Shown: positions 1 through 9,460, counted from the stretch's first letter. The stretch: DNA of 64,000 nt from Actinokineospora baliensis (GCF_016907695.1 NZ_JAFBCK010000001.1:3093001-3157000), one strand, 5' to 3'. Notes: generated by a model not told the origin, from the letters alone. Numbers and translations are program-made.

Positions 1-186
1 TCGGCGCTGCAGGTCAGCGACACCCTGTTCTCCGCGACGCTGGTCGGGCTGGGGGGTGTGCTGCTGGCCGCGCTGGCCTCGGCGGCGGCGCCGACGGGCG
101 CGGTCGTGCCGATCGACCTGGTGATGGCCGCCGTGGCGCTGCTGGGGGCGGTGGCCTTCCGGCGGTCGACCGACGACCGGGTGTGA
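1..186 (+). CDS. C-terminal fragment of a membrane protein, probably an MFS transporter
   Basis: The window opens inside this reading frame, which ends in TGA at 184-186, so only the last 61 residues are visible. They contain two hydrophobic stretches (about residues 10-30 and 37-52) separated by a short Pro/Gly-containing loop, followed by a charged tail (FRRSTDDRV). That is the look of the final two membrane helices and cytoplasmic end of a polytopic permease. The MFS assignment is an inference from helix spacing and from my recollection of what precedes cysteine desulfurase genes in relatives; other multi-helix transporters would fit. No function can be read from the fragment. Confidence 0.5.
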   Translation, partial: SALQVSDTLFSATLVGLGGVLLAALASAAAPTGAVVPIDLVMAAVALLGAVAFRRSTDDRV

Positions 187-235
187 GCTGGCCCGGTGCT
201 GGACCCGGCTGGGTTCGGTCTACCCTGGGTGCGCG

Positions 236-1456
236 ATGACCTACCTCGACCACGCGGCCACCACGCCCATCCTGCCGGAGGCGGTCGCGGCCCTGACCGG
301 GGCGTTGTCCAACCACGGCAACGCCTCCTCGCTGCATTCCGCTGGCCGCAGGGCCCGCCGCGCCGTCGAGGAGGCGCGCGAGTCGATGGCGGCGGCCCTC
401 GGCGCCCGGCCGTCCGAGGTGATCTTCACCTCCGGCGGGACCGAGAGCGACAACCTGGCGGTCAAGGGGATCTACTGGGCCCGCCGCGCCGCCGACCCCG
501 CCCGCGTCCGGGTGCTGGTGTCGGCGGTGGAGCACCACGCGGTGCTCGACGCCGCGCTGTGGCTGGCCGAGCACGACGGCGCCAGGGTCACCCTGCTCGA
601 GGTCGACGACTTCGGCCGGGTGCACGAGGACACCCTGCGCGCGGCCATCGCCGAGAACCCCGACGACGTCGCGCTGGTGAGCGTGATGTGGGCCAACAAC
701 GAGGTCGGCACGGTCAACCCGGTGCGCGAGCTGGCGGGCACCTGCGCCGCGCACGGCATCCCGTTCCACACCGACGCCGTGCAGGCGGTCGGCGTGCTGC
801 CGGTCGACTTCGGCCGCAGCGGCGCCAGCGCGTTGACCCTGTCCGGGCACAAGGTCGGCGGCCCGTTCGGTGTCGGCGCCCTGCTGCTGAGCCGCGACGT
901 CACCTGCACCCCGGTTTCGCACGGCGGCGGCCAGGAGCGCGACGTGCGGTCGGGCACCCTCGACGTCCCGGCGATCGTCGCGATGGCCGCCGCGGTGCGG
1001 GTCGCGACCGAGCAGCGCGCGCAGCGGGCGCGGCGGCTGACGGTGTTGCGCGACGAGCTGGTCGCGGCGGTGCGCGAGGTCGTTCCAGCCGCGGTGCTCA
1101 ACGGCGACCCCGGTGAGTCCGAAGTGGATGGTGGACCGTCCAGGCTGCCCGGCAACGCGCACTTCAGCTTCCCCGGCTGCGAGGGCGACAGCCTCCTCAT
1201 GCTGCTCGACGCCAGGGGCATCGAGTGCTCGACCGGTTCGGCGTGCACCGCGGGGGTGGCCCAGCCCTCGCACGTGCTGCTCGCCATGGGGGTCGAGGCG
1301 GCGCCCGCGCGCGGGTCGCTGCGCTTCTCCCTCGGCCACACCTCGACCCCGGCCGACGTCGCCGCCCTCGCCGGGGCGATCGGCCCGGTGGTCGAGCGGG
1401 CCCGCAACGCCGGGTTGGCCGGGCTGCGCCGGGGTGTGTCCCCGGCGGAGGTGTAG
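236..1456 (+). CDS. Cysteine desulfurase, IscS/NifS class V aminotransferase family
   Basis: A 406-residue PLP enzyme that removes sulfur from cysteine as an enzyme-bound persulfide and passes it to acceptors. The N-terminus (YLDHAATTP) and the cofactor lysine in SGHKVGGP (about K206) are typical. The persulfide cysteine lies in STGSACTAG (about C337), on a short loop as in group II or compact group I enzymes. The gene ends 3 nt before mnmA, so its likely job is to supply sulfur for tRNA 2-thiouridine. No iscU/sufU lies beside it, which argues against a dedicated Fe-S scaffold role. A TACCCT hexamer at 221-226 lies 9 nt before the ATG, so the 5' UTR is probably only a few nucleotides. The family is certain; the preferred acceptor is inferred from context. 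Confidence 0.93.
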   Translation: MTYLDHAATTPILPEAVAALTGALSNHGNASSLHSAGRRARRAVEEARESMAAALGARPSEVIFTSGGTESDNLAVKGIYWARRAADPARVRVLVSAVEHHAVLDAALWLAEHDGARVTLLEVDDFGRVHEDTLRAAIAENPDDVALVSVMWANNEVGTVNPVRELAGTCAAHGIPFHTDAVQAVGVLPVDFGRSGASALTLSGHKVGGPFGVGALLLSRDVTCTPVSHGGGQERDVRSGTLDVPAIVAMAAAVRVATEQRAQRARRLTVLRDELVAAVREVVPAAVLNGDPGESEVDGGPSRLPGNAHFSFPGCEGDSLLMLLDARGIECSTGSACTAGVAQPSHVLLAMGVEAAPARGSLRFSLGHTSTPADVAALAGAIGPVVERARNAGLAGLRRGVSPAEV

Positions 1457-1459
1457 ACC

Positions 1460-2548
1460 ATGCGGGTACTGGCGGCGATGAGCGGCGGGGTCGACTCCGC
1501 GGTGGCCGCGGCGCGCGCGGTCGAGGCGGGCCACGACGTGGTCGGGGTGCACCTGGCGCTCTCGGCCAAGCCGGGCACGCTGCGCACCGGGTCGCGCGGT
1601 TGCTGCACCATCGAGGACGCCCACGACGCCCGCCGGGTGGCCGACCTGCTGGGCATCCCGTTCTACGTCTGGGACTTCGCCGAGCGGTTCACCGAGGACG
1701 TCGTCGAGGACTTCGTCGCCGAGTACGCCGCGGGCCGCACGCCCAACCCGTGCCTCAAGTGCAACGAGCGGATCAAGTTCGAGGCGCTGCTGGACAAGGC
1801 GATCGCGCTGGGCTTCGACGCGGTCTGCACCGGCCACTACGCCAGGCTGGCCACCGTCGACGGCCACCCGGAGTTGCGCCGCGCCGCCGACCTGGACAAG
1901 GACCAGTCCTACGTGCTGGCCACCTTGACCCCGCACCAGCTCGCGCACGCGATGTTCCCGCTGGGCGGGTCGGTCAAGTCCGCGGTGCGCGCCGAGGCCA
2001 CCGAGCGCGGCCTGGCCGTGGCCGAGAAGCCCGACAGCTACGACATCTGCTTCATCCCCGACGGCGACACCCGCGCCTTCCTCACCGGCAAGCTCGGCGC
2101 GAGGCCCGGCACCCTGGTCGACGACGAGACCGGCGCGGTGCTCGGCGTGCACGCCGGTGTGCACGGGTTCACCGTCGGGCAGCGCCACGGCCTGGGCATC
2201 GACGCCCCGGCGCCGGACGGGCGGCCGCGCTACGTGCTCTCGCTCGAGCCGGTCCAGGGCACCGTCCGGGTGGGCCCGGCCGAGCGGCTCGCCGTGCGCG
2301 AGATCATCGGTGCCAGCCCGCTGTGGCCGACCGGCTCGCCGCTGGCGGGCGCGGTCGACTGCGTCGCGCAGATCCGCGCGCACGGCGGCAGCACCACCGC
2401 CACGGCGTCCGTTGTGGACGGTGAGCTGGTCGTGCGCCCCGAGGGGGGTGTGCGCGGCGTCGCGCCGGGACAGGCCGTTGTCCTCTACCGCCCCGACCCG
2501 GGCGGGGATGTGGTGCTGGCCAGCGCCACCATTTCCAGGACCCGCTAG
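1460..2548 (+). CDS. mnmA: tRNA-specific 2-thiouridylase MnmA
   Basis: A 362-residue ATP-dependent tRNA thiolase that places sulfur on C2 of the wobble uridine of Lys, Glu and Gln tRNAs. It has the PP-loop SGGVDS at residues 9-14, the catalytic cysteine in [12 protein letters not shown] (about C98), and the second, persulfide-carrying cysteine in SYDICFIP (about C197), with VGQRHGLGI further on. It starts 3 nt after the desulfurase stop and is probably translated from the same mRNA. Sulfur transfer from the upstream desulfurase is the expected route, either directly or through relay proteins; no TusA-E relay genes are visible here. Length and motif spacing are normal. Confidence 0.96.
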   Translation: MRVLAAMSGGVDSAVAAARAVEAGHDVVGVHLALSAKPGTLRTGSRGCCTIEDAHDARRVADLLGIPFYVWDFAERFTEDVVEDFVAEYAAGRTPNPCLKCNERIKFEALLDKAIALGFDAVCTGHYARLATVDGHPELRRAADLDKDQSYVLATLTPHQLAHAMFPLGGSVKSAVRAEATERGLAVAEKPDSYDICFIPDGDTRAFLTGKLGARPGTLVDDETGAVLGVHAGVHGFTVGQRHGLGIDAPAPDGRPRYVLSLEPVQGTVRVGPAERLAVREIIGASPLWPTGSPLAGAVDCVAQIRAHGGSTTATASVVDGELVVRPEGGVRGVAPGQAVVLYRPDPGGDVVLASATISRTR

Positions 2549-2996
2549 CTTTTCACATTCCCACCATTCGAACACGGGTGCGAATTGCGGTCCGGTTGTG
2601 CCGCCGGCGCATTCCGGCCGCCAGGTCCACTGTGGATTCTTCGGCGATCAAGATCATTTCGGTTGACCGGTCCGGTCGGACCGACCACGTGTTCGAACAA
2701 TGCGACCACTCACAGTGGACGGCCGCGCACTGTGTGCTGCGCTGGGCGAATGGTGATACCCGATGGGGGCGTTGCGCCCGCGGCGTCCTTGCTGTTGGCT
2801 ACCTTCGGGTCCGTAACCTCGGACCAGCGCGCCGGAATCCGGTGCGGACCATTCCGCTCACGGATCGTCACCCGATCATCAGCGGAGAGTTGATCCCATT
2901 TGCTCGTTACGCGGCGGCTTTGCCAATCGATGTATCTCGTGACCGCGGTACTGCTCTACTACCGATGAGCAGGTCGGCGGGGCAACGACACCGACC
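2549..2996. other. Gene-free spacer between mnmA and the subtilase gene
   Basis: About 450 bases without a convincing gene. Base composition is less GC-biased than the flanking genes, and short open frames here have no recognisable product. A near-perfect palindrome (CGGTCCG-GT-CGGACCG, 2668-2683) is a candidate operator. Two TTCGAAC sites lie near 2566 and 2691. The promoter of the subtilase gene must lie here, but no clear -35/-10 pair stands out. Confidence 0.5.
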
Positions 2997-3026
2997 GTGA
3001 CCAACGACTTCGGGGTGGGGTATTCG

Positions 3027-4751
3027 ATGGCGGATGTGAGCGCCAACGGGGAGCAAGGGCACGAGACGACCAATCCGGTGCCGACGGACCTGGCGCGGTT
3101 CCCGCAGGTGATCGGACTGACCGCGGACGTGCTCGTCCGCCACCGGGCCAGGGTGCTGAACCCGTCCACAGCGGTACCCGGCGAGCGCGGCAGGCGCCCG
3201 GACTCCACCGCCTACCGGTCCAACACCCTGCTCATGCCGCTGTCGGTGGCCAGGGACGCCAAGGTGATCGCCCGGTTCAACAAGGTACTGACCAAGCTCG
3301 GCGTGGAGCTCTCCGTCCAGTTGCCCACCACCGCGCGCTGGCGCAAGGCACTGGACACCTTCGACAGGGGCGTCGCCGTCCCGGTCCTGCTGCAGGTCCG
3401 CGAGGACGCGGTCATCGAGGCCGCGCCGGACCCGTGGACGGTCCTGACCGCACTGCGCCGCGCGTGCCCGCCCGAGCTCACCAAGGGCGTCGGCCTGGAG
3501 CACCTCGCGCTGGCCGCTTCGGTCGGCGTGCACGGCGCCGCCTACGGTTCCGGTGCTCCGTTCGGAAACGGTGTGCCCTTCGGCAATGGCGTCCCGTTCG
3601 GCAACGGGGTGCCCTTCGGCAACGGCGTGCCGTTCGGCAACGGGGTCCCGTTCGGCAACGGCGTCGGCGGCGGCGCGATCGCGCTGGGCAACGGTGCCCG
3701 CAACGCGGTGCGGTTGTTCCTGCCGAAGCCGAGCAGGCGCCAGCCCGCCGACCTGGTGCCCGGCCGCCGCCCGGTCGTCGCGGTGCTCGACACCGGCATC
3801 GGCGAGCACCCGTGGTTGACCACCGAGGCGCCGGACCCGGTGGTCGAGGTGTCCGAGGAGTTCCAGGGCCTGCTGGCCGACCTGGAGACCACGCTGACCG
3901 ACCAGAGCGGTGGCGCGCTGCCCTCGCTGGCCTCGCCCAACGACGAGCGCGACGTGCTGCAGCCGCTGCTGGGCATCACCGACTCGCACTCCGGGCACGG
4001 CACCTTCGTCACCGGGCTGATCTTCCAGAACTGCCCGGACACCCGGGTGCTGTCGCTGCGCGTGCTGCACACCGACGGCATCACCACCGACGGCTCGGTG
4101 CTGCTGGCGCTGGAGTGGCTGCGCGAGCGGGTGTCCTCGGCGCTGGAGAACAACCGGCCGCAGGACCTCGTCGACGTCGTGTCGATCTCGCTGGGCTTCT
4201 ACCCGGAGCACACCGACCAGAACACCGGGCTGCAGTTGGCCGAGGCGGTGCGCAAGCTGACCGAGCTCGGCGTCGTCGTGGTCGCCGCCGCGGGCAACGA
4301 CGCCACCACCCGCCCGTTCATCCCGGCCGCGATGGCGCTCAACGCCGACGGTTCCAACACCGGCAACCCGCTGCTGATCGCGGTGGGTGCGCTCAACCCG
4401 TCCGGCAAGTCGGTCGCCGCGTTCAGCAACGAGGGCGCCTGGGTGACCCGGTGGGCCCCCGGCAACGCCGTGGTCAGCACCGTCCCGCTGTGGCAGGGCG
4501 CCGAGGGCCCGGACCTGACGACGACCGGCCCCGGCCCGCTGCCCCGCGCCACCCTCGACCCCGACGACCTCACCAGCGGGTTCGCCGTGTGGGCCGGGAC
4601 TTCCTTCGCCGCCCCAGTGGTGGCGGGCATGATCGCCAAGCGGCTCACCGAGCTGACCGACGCGGTGACCACCGAGGACCGCGTGCAGCGCGCCACCAAG
4701 GCCCGCGACCTCGCCGACGCCGACCTCGCCGAACTCGGCTGGCGCAGCTGA
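3027..4751 (+). CDS. S8 family (subtilisin-like) serine peptidase, cytoplasmic type
   Basis: A 574-residue subtilase. The catalytic triad is readable: Asp in AVLDTGIGEHPW (about D255), His in SGHGTFVTG (about H324) and Ser in GTSFAAPVVAG (about S526). The first 250 residues are a non-catalytic domain, and a glycine-rich linker of six PFGNGV hexapeptides (3558-3665) joins it to the peptidase domain. No signal peptide, pro-domain or sortase signal is visible, so it is probably intracellular, unlike most subtilases. The next gene on the same strand is a TPR-CHAT protease, so two protease types sit side by side and may act in one cascade. An in-frame GTG at 2997 could add 10 residues; the ATG at 3027 was chosen because a purine-rich GGGGTGGGG lies 7 nt upstream. 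The substrate is unknown. Confidence 0.88.
   Translation: MADVSANGEQGHETTNPVPTDLARFPQVIGLTADVLVRHRARVLNPSTAVPGERGRRPDSTAYRSNTLLMPLSVARDAKVIARFNKVLTKLGVELSVQLPTTARWRKALDTFDRGVAVPVLLQVREDAVIEAAPDPWTVLTALRRACPPELTKGVGLEHLALAASVGVHGAAYGSGAPFGNGVPFGNGVPFGNGVPFGNGVPFGNGVPFGNGVGGGAIALGNGARNAVRLFLPKPSRRQPADLVPGRRPVVAVLDTGIGEHPWLTTEAPDPVVEVSEEFQGLLADLETTLTDQSGGALPSLASPNDERDVLQPLLGITDSHSGHGTFVTGLIFQNCPDTRVLSLRVLHTDGITTDGSVLLALEWLRERVSSALENNRPQDLVDVVSISLGFYPEHTDQNTGLQLAEAVRKLTELGVVVVAAAGNDATTRPFIPAAMALNADGSNTGNPLLIAVGALNPSGKSVAAFSNEGAWVTRWAPGNAVVSTVPLWQGAEGPDLTTTGPGPLPRATLDPDDLTSGFAVWAGTSFAAPVVAGMIAKRLTELTDAVTTEDRVQRATKARDLADADLAELGWRS
3558..3665 (+). repeat. Six tandem 18-bp repeats encoding PFGNGV
   Basis: Six consecutive 18-base units inside the subtilase gene, each encoding Pro-Phe-Gly-Asn-Gly-Val. 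They differ mainly at third codon positions (ccg/ccc, gtg/gtc, ggc/ggg/ggt). The alternation suggests unit-by-unit expansion with synonymous drift. They lie between the N-terminal domain and the peptidase domain and probably form a flexible linker. Copy number is likely to vary between strains. Confidence 0.9.
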
Positions 4752-4796
4752 GCCGCACGACGACCTGACAGATCGCCGCTGTGTCGCACTCGACTC

Positions 4797-4831
4797 ACGT
4801 GCCGCGTCCACCACGGGTGGACGCGGCACGT
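4797..4831 (+). terminator. Perfect 16-bp hairpin between the subtilase and CHAT genes
   Basis: Arms 4797-4812 and 4816-4831 pair over 16 bp with a 3-nt loop. There is no T-run. The last base of the right arm is the first base of a TAGGGT hexamer (4831-4836) that is 7 nt from the CHAT start codon. The hairpin could terminate subtilase transcription, or it could be an operator covering the region just upstream of the -10 of the CHAT promoter. The sequence does not decide between them. Confidence 0.7.
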
Positions 4832-4843
4832 AGGGTTTAGGCC

Positions 4844-7435
4844 ATGCCCGCTGTCCGGCGTGCAGGCGCGCTCTACCGCCGCGGTCGCAAAGCCGTCTAC
4901 GCCTACACCTTCGCCCGCGCGCGGGCCCTGCTCGGTGCGGCGTTGACCATGCTCGACACCGCGCAGGACCCCACCGCGCCCGAGGCCGTCGAGCTGCGCG
5001 TGCGGATCCTGGTCACCCTCGCCTACGCCGAGACCGAGGGCGCCACCATCACCCAGGGCATCGCGCGGCTCTCGGACGCCGACGCGCTGCTCGAGGCGCT
5101 GCCGGAGGGGCCGCTGCGGGCCGAGCTGTCCGGGCTTTCCTTGGAGCAGCGCGGTTTCCTGGAGATCCGGGCAGGCAACATCGAGTACGCGCTGACCCTG
5201 CTCTCGGACGCCGCCGAGCTGCTGCGGGCAGGCCTCGCCGACGGCGTCGGCGACCCGTACGTGCTGGCGAGCCTGTACCTCAACCGCAGCCTCGCCCAGA
5301 TCGAACGCGCCCACACCGCCGCCGCCATCGAGGAACTCGACACCTGCATCGAGCTGTGCGAGCGCTACGGCCTGCACGACATCGCGATCAAGGCCAGGCA
5401 CAACCGGGGCTACGTCGCGCACATGACCGGTGACGTGCCGACCGCGCTGCGCTACTTCGCCGAGACCTCCCGCGACTGCGCCGCCCGCGCCCCCGGCATG
5501 CTGCCGGTCGTCCAGCTCGACCAGGCCCGTGCACTGCTGGCCGGTGGCCTGGTCGACGAGGCCGCCCGCCACCTCGACGACGCGCTGCCCCGGTTGCGCC
5601 GCCAGCGCGTCGGGCAAGACGCCGCCGAGGCCGAGATCGCCCGCGCCGCCGCGGCCCTGCTGCACGGCGACGCCGCCCAGGCGCGCAGGCGGGCCCGGCG
5701 CTCGGAGCGGATGTTCACCAGGCGCGGCAACGTCCGCTGGGCCGCGGTCGCCGCTTTGGCCGCGCTGCGCGCCGACACCCTCGACGCCCTGGAGGGCAGG
5801 AACGGCAACGGGTCCCGCCGCCGGGGAGATGCCGCGCTGCCGACCGCGGCCGTGGCGCTGGCCGACCAGTTGCGCGGCCTGGCCCTGGAGGACGAGGCCG
5901 CGCTGGCGCTGATGCTGGCCGTGCGGCTGGAGATCCGCCGGGGCAACCTCGACACCGCGGCCAAGCTGCTCGACCAGGTGCCCGCGCCCCGGGTCACCAC
6001 CCCGGTCGACCACCGGATGCTGCTGCGGCTGTGCCGGGCGGAACTGGCGGTCGCCGAGCGGGACGTGCGGGCCGCGCTCGCGCAGGCGCGGGCCGGGCTG
6101 TCCGAACTCGGGCACACCCGCGACCGCATGGGTGGGTTGGAACTGGTGTGCGGCACCGCCGTGCACGGGCGGCACCTGGGCGAGCTGGCGGTCCGGTTGG
6201 TGCTCGAGGGACCCCGGCCGGACGCGCGGCGGCTGTTCGGCTGGCTGGAGCGCACCCGTGCGCAGGTGTACCGGTACGAGCCGATGCCCGACATCGCCGA
6301 CCAGCGCATCGCGGAGAAAGCCGCCGAGCTGCGGCTGGCCAAGCGGACCGCGCAGCTGGTCCGGTTGGCTGGCAAGTCCGCGGACAAGCTGGAGAAGCAG
6401 ACCGCCGCCCTGGAGCGGGAGGTCGAGCGGCAGGGGTGGTACGCCAGCCCCTGGGGCAAGCCGCGGCCGGTGGCGACCCTGGAGCAGGTGACCCCGGCGC
6501 TGGCCGGTCGGGCCCTCGTGTCGTTCGCGACCTCCGGGGACGAAGTGGTCGCTGTTGTCGTCGTGGGGTCCGGCGCGCGGATGGTGCGACTGGGGTCCGC
6601 GGGCGATGCCGCGGAGTTGGCCGCGAGGCTGCACGCGGACCTGGACGTCTTGGCACCGGACACGTTGCCGCCGCCCGTCGTGGAGGTGGTGAAGGGCTCG
6701 GCGGCGCGCAGCGCGGGCGGGTTGGACAAGCAGCTGATCCAGCCGCTGCTGCCGCTCATCGGGGACAGCGAGCTGGTCATCGTCCCCACAGGTGCGCTCT
6801 ACGCGGTGCCCTGGGGGAGTCTGCCGTCGTTGTGGGGTCGGCCGCTGGTGGTGGCGCCTTCGGCGACAGCGTGGCTGAGCGCCGCGACCGGGGCCGCGCC
6901 GAAGGGCCGCACGGTGCTGGCGCGCGGTCCTATGTTGACCGGGCTCGTCGCCGAAGAAGGTCCGCTGCGCGCGGTCTACCCGGACGCGATCGCCCTCGAC
7001 AAGGAGCACGCGACCGTCGCCGGGGTCCTGGCTGCCCTGGACGGTGCCGAGCTCGCCCACATCGCCGCGCACGGCGAGCACGAACCCACCAACGCCCTGT
7101 TCTCCCGGCTGGAACTGGCCGACGGCCCGCTGTTCGCCTACGAAGTCGCGCGGCTGCGGCAGCCACCCCGCCAGGTCGTGCTCGCCGCCTGCGAGTTGGC
7201 CCTCAACTACGTGCGCCCCGGCGACGAGGCCCTCGGGTACGCGGGGGCGCTGTTGGCCAGCGGCGTGCGCACGGTCGTCGCGGCGACCAGCCGGGTCGGT
7301 GACGAGGCCGCCGCGACCGCCATGGTCACCTACCACCAGCGGCTCACCGCGGGGCTCACGCCCGCCAGGGCACTGGCGGAGTCCATCGCCGAGGACCCCT
7401 TCCGCAGGCCGTTCATCTGCCTCGGCGCGGGCTAG
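4844..7435 (+). CDS. TPR-CHAT domain protein, caspase-like cysteine protease
   Basis: An 863-residue protein with an all-helical N-terminal half of TPR-like repeats (about residues 15-470), a charged coiled-coil-like stretch rich in Lys/Glu/Ala (about 485-530), and a C-terminal CHAT domain, a clan CD caspase-like fold. The catalytic dyad is readable: His in HIAAHGEHE (about H743) and Cys in LAACELALN (about C783), followed by the family's GYAGALLASGVRTVVA helix. CHAT proteases are usually activated through their TPR part by a partner or ligand, and some act in bacterial immunity or cell death; that role here is inference. The start ATG lies 7 nt after TAGGGT, consistent with a leaderless transcript separate from the subtilase gene. 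The pairing with an intracellular subtilase is the main clue to function. Confidence 0.88.
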   Translation: MPAVRRAGALYRRGRKAVYAYTFARARALLGAALTMLDTAQDPTAPEAVELRVRILVTLAYAETEGATITQGIARLSDADALLEALPEGPLRAELSGLSLEQRGFLEIRAGNIEYALTLLSDAAELLRAGLADGVGDPYVLASLYLNRSLAQIERAHTAAAIEELDTCIELCERYGLHDIAIKARHNRGYVAHMTGDVPTALRYFAETSRDCAARAPGMLPVVQLDQARALLAGGLVDEAARHLDDALPRLRRQRVGQDAAEAEIARAAAALLHGDAAQARRRARRSERMFTRRGNVRWAAVAALAALRADTLDALEGRNGNGSRRRGDAALPTAAVALADQLRGLALEDEAALALMLAVRLEIRRGNLDTAAKLLDQVPAPRVTTPVDHRMLLRLCRAELAVAERDVRAALAQARAGLSELGHTRDRMGGLELVCGTAVHGRHLGELAVRLVLEGPRPDARRLFGWLERTRAQVYRYEPMPDIADQRIAEKAAELRLAKRTAQLVRLAGKSADKLEKQTAALEREVERQGWYASPWGKPRPVATLEQVTPALAGRALVSFATSGDEVVAVVVVGSGARMVRLGSAGDAAELAARLHADLDVLAPDTLPPPVVEVVKGSAARSAGGLDKQLIQPLLPLIGDSELVIVPTGALYAVPWGSLPSLWGRPLVVAPSATAWLSAATGAAPKGRTVLARGPMLTGLVAEEGPLRAVYPDAIALDKEHATVAGVLAALDGAELAHIAAHGEHEPTNALFSRLELADGPLFAYEVARLRQPPRQVVLAACELALNYVRPGDEALGYAGALLASGVRTVVAATSRVGDEAAATAMVTYHQRLTAGLTPARALAESIAEDPFRRPFICLGAG

Positions 7436-7505
7436 ACAGGCGGGGGCGCCGAACCTACGATCCGCTCACCTGTGTCGTGGACCACAGTGGTGAGAGGCGG
7501 TCGCG

Positions 7506-9287
7506 GTGGACGAGTACCCGACGCTGTGCGCGGCCTTCCAGGAGATCGCCCAGATCAACCCGGCCCAGGTGGCGCTGCGCACGCCCGGGGGCGTCGTGTC
7601 GATCACCTGGCGCGAGTACGCGAAGCGGGTCAGGACCATCGCGGCGGGACTGTCCGCGCTGGGGGTGGCGCGCGGCGAGCCGGTGGGGCTGATGCTGACC
7701 AACCGCCCCGAGTTCCACCTCGTCGACACCGCCGCCCTGCACCTGGGGGCGCTGCCGTTCTCGGTCTACAACACCAGCACCCCAGAGCAGTTGGCCCACG
7801 TCTTCGCCAACGCGGGCAACGAGGTCGTGGCGACCGAACGGTCGTTCGTGCCGGTTCTTCTGGCCGCGGTGCCCCACCTGCGCCTGGTATGCGTGGACGG
7901 CGCGGTGGACGGCGCCGAGTCGCTGGCCGAGGTCGAGGCGGGCGGCGCACCGGACTTCGACTTCGACGCCGCCTGGCGCGCGGTCGAACCCGACGACGTC
8001 GCCACCATCATCTACACCTCGGGGACAACCGGCCCGCCCAAGGGCGTCGAGTTGACCCACGCCAACGTCATGGCCGTCGCCCAGGCGGTCAAGCAGGCCT
8101 TCGAACTGCTCCCGGGCGACCGGGTGCTCTCGTTCCTGCCCTCGGCGCACATCGCCGACCGGGTCGCCTCGCACTACGCCTCGATCCTGTTCGGCACCCA
8201 GGTCACCTCGGTGGCCGACCCCCGCGACCTGGCGACCGCGCTGCCGGACGCCCGGCCGCACCTGTTCTTCGCGGTGCCCAGGGTGTGGCAGAAGTTCAAG
8301 CTCGCCATCGAATCGGCCATCGCCGCCGAACCGAGCCCGGTCAAACGCGCCATCGCCACCTGGGCGATCGACATCGGGCAGCGGCACCTGCGCGCGCCCT
8401 GGTCGCTGACCCTGGCCGCCCGGTACGCGGTCGCCGACCGCCTGGTGCTGCGTCGGTTGCGGGCCCGCCTCGGTCTCGCCGAGGCCAAGGTCCCGGCCTC
8501 CGGCGCGGCCGCCATCCCGGTGCCGACCCTGGAGTTCTTCTGGGCCATCGGCATCCCCGTCTACGAGATCTGGGGCATGTCCGAGACCGCGGGCCTGGGC
8601 ACCTCCGGCCGCATCGGCCTCAACAAGCGCGGCACCGTCGGCACCCCCGTCCACGGCACCGAAGTCCGCCTCGCCGACGACGGCGAACTCCTCATCCGCG
8701 GCGCGTCGGTCATGCTCCGCTACCGCAACGACCCCATCCGCACCGCCGCCACCATCGACCCCGACGGCTGGGTGCACACCGGAGACATCGGCGAGATCGA
8801 CGAGGACGGGTTCGTGTCCATCGTGGACCGCAAGAAGGAACTCATCATCACCTCCTCCGGCAAGAACATGTCGCCCACCAACATCGAGAACGCCATCAAA
8901 GCGGCCAACTCCGCCATCAGCCAAGTAGTAGCCATCGGCGACAACCGCCCCTACATCTCCGCCCTGGTCGTCTTAGACCAAGACGCCGCTGTGGCCCTTG
9001 CGGCCCGGCACAACCTCCCCACCACCCCAGAGGCTCTAGCGGCGTCCCCGGAAATCCGCGCCCTGGTGGCCAACGCGGTCCGGGAAGGAAACCAACACCT
9101 GTCCCGAGTGGAGCAGGTCAAACGCTTCCACATCCTCCCCACCTACTGGCACCCCGGCGGGGACGAACTCACCCCCACCCTCAAACTCCGCCGCAAACCC
9201 ATAGCCGACAAATACGCCACCGCCATCACCGACCTCTACGCCGAAACCCCCACCCCCAACACCATCAACCTCGCTGCCACCGCCTAA
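7506..9287 (+). CDS. Long-chain acyl-CoA synthetase (AMP-forming), FadD/FACS type
   Basis: A 593-residue ANL-superfamily enzyme that activates a fatty acid to acyl-AMP and then acyl-CoA. The phosphate-binding motif IIYTSGTTGPPKGVELTH (about residues 169-186) and the A5-like region YEIWGMSETAG are clear. The hinge motif GWVHTGDIGEIDEDGF and the catalytic-lysine region near the end (TPTLKLRRKPIADKY) are also present. Its architecture matches eukaryote-type long-chain synthetases common in actinomycetes. The GTG start was chosen because the protein begins with the usual DEYPTLCAAFQ segment. It stands alone between the CHAT gene and the palindromic repeat array; its substrate chain length cannot be read. 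The last 400 bases are followed directly by the repeats, with no visible terminator in between. Confidence 0.92.
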   Translation: MDEYPTLCAAFQEIAQINPAQVALRTPGGVVSITWREYAKRVRTIAAGLSALGVARGEPVGLMLTNRPEFHLVDTAALHLGALPFSVYNTSTPEQLAHVFANAGNEVVATERSFVPVLLAAVPHLRLVCVDGAVDGAESLAEVEAGGAPDFDFDAAWRAVEPDDVATIIYTSGTTGPPKGVELTHANVMAVAQAVKQAFELLPGDRVLSFLPSAHIADRVASHYASILFGTQVTSVADPRDLATALPDARPHLFFAVPRVWQKFKLAIESAIAAEPSPVKRAIATWAIDIGQRHLRAPWSLTLAARYAVADRLVLRRLRARLGLAEAKVPASGAAAIPVPTLEFFWAIGIPVYEIWGMSETAGLGTSGRIGLNKRGTVGTPVHGTEVRLADDGELLIRGASVMLRYRNDPIRTAATIDPDGWVHTGDIGEIDEDGFVSIVDRKKELIITSSGKNMSPTNIENAIKAANSAISQVVAIGDNRPYISALVVLDQDAAVALAARHNLPTTPEALAASPEIRALVANAVREGNQHLSRVEQVKRFHILPTYWHPGGDELTPTLKLRRKPIADKYATAITDLYAETPTPNTINLAATA

Positions 9288-9317
9288 CCCCGCCACTGCT
9301 CCTGCTCGCCCTAACTG

Positions 9318-9460
9318 CTCGATGGGGCGAACTTGTTTTGCGCGGGGCCCCTGCGCCACCCGTGGCAGGACCGCAAAGCTGGGGCCGAAGAGCATGGCCC
9401 TGTCCGCGCAGAACGCTACGACTGCCGCCACCCCACGCAAAACAAGTCCGCCCCATCGAG
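9318..9460 (-). repeat. Palindromic structured element, copy A
   Basis: Terminal arms of 25 bp at 9318-9342 and 9436-9460 pair at 24 of 25 positions. The mismatch is A-C on the plus strand and becomes a G-U wobble on the minus strand, so the minus strand is taken as sense. The inner arm pair is not fully complementary (CACCCGT on one side, ACGACTG on the other). Copy A may therefore be a chimera of the CACCCGT type (copies F and G) and the CAGTCGT type (copies B and C). Confidence 0.85.

Noticed and set aside
14..2575. Very long open frame on the minus strand over the desulfurase and mnmA genes (853 residues)
   Set aside because: Antisense shadow of two certain genes. The product is a low-complexity Arg/Gly/Val/His/Asp-rich string without any family motif, which GC-rich codon bias generates routinely.
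2578..3000. 140-residue open frame before the subtilase gene
   Set aside because: No ribosome site, weak codon-position bias and no similarity to anything I recognise; kept as spacer.
4199..7336. Antisense open frame of 1045 residues across the CHAT gene
   Set aside because: Same explanation; the sense frame carries TPR repeats and a CHAT catalytic dyad.
9318..9460. MITE or IS terminal inverted repeats
   Set aside because: The 25-bp arms would fit a MITE, but no flanking target duplication is visible and the inner stems covary. I keep a mobile origin as an alternative rather than the main call.
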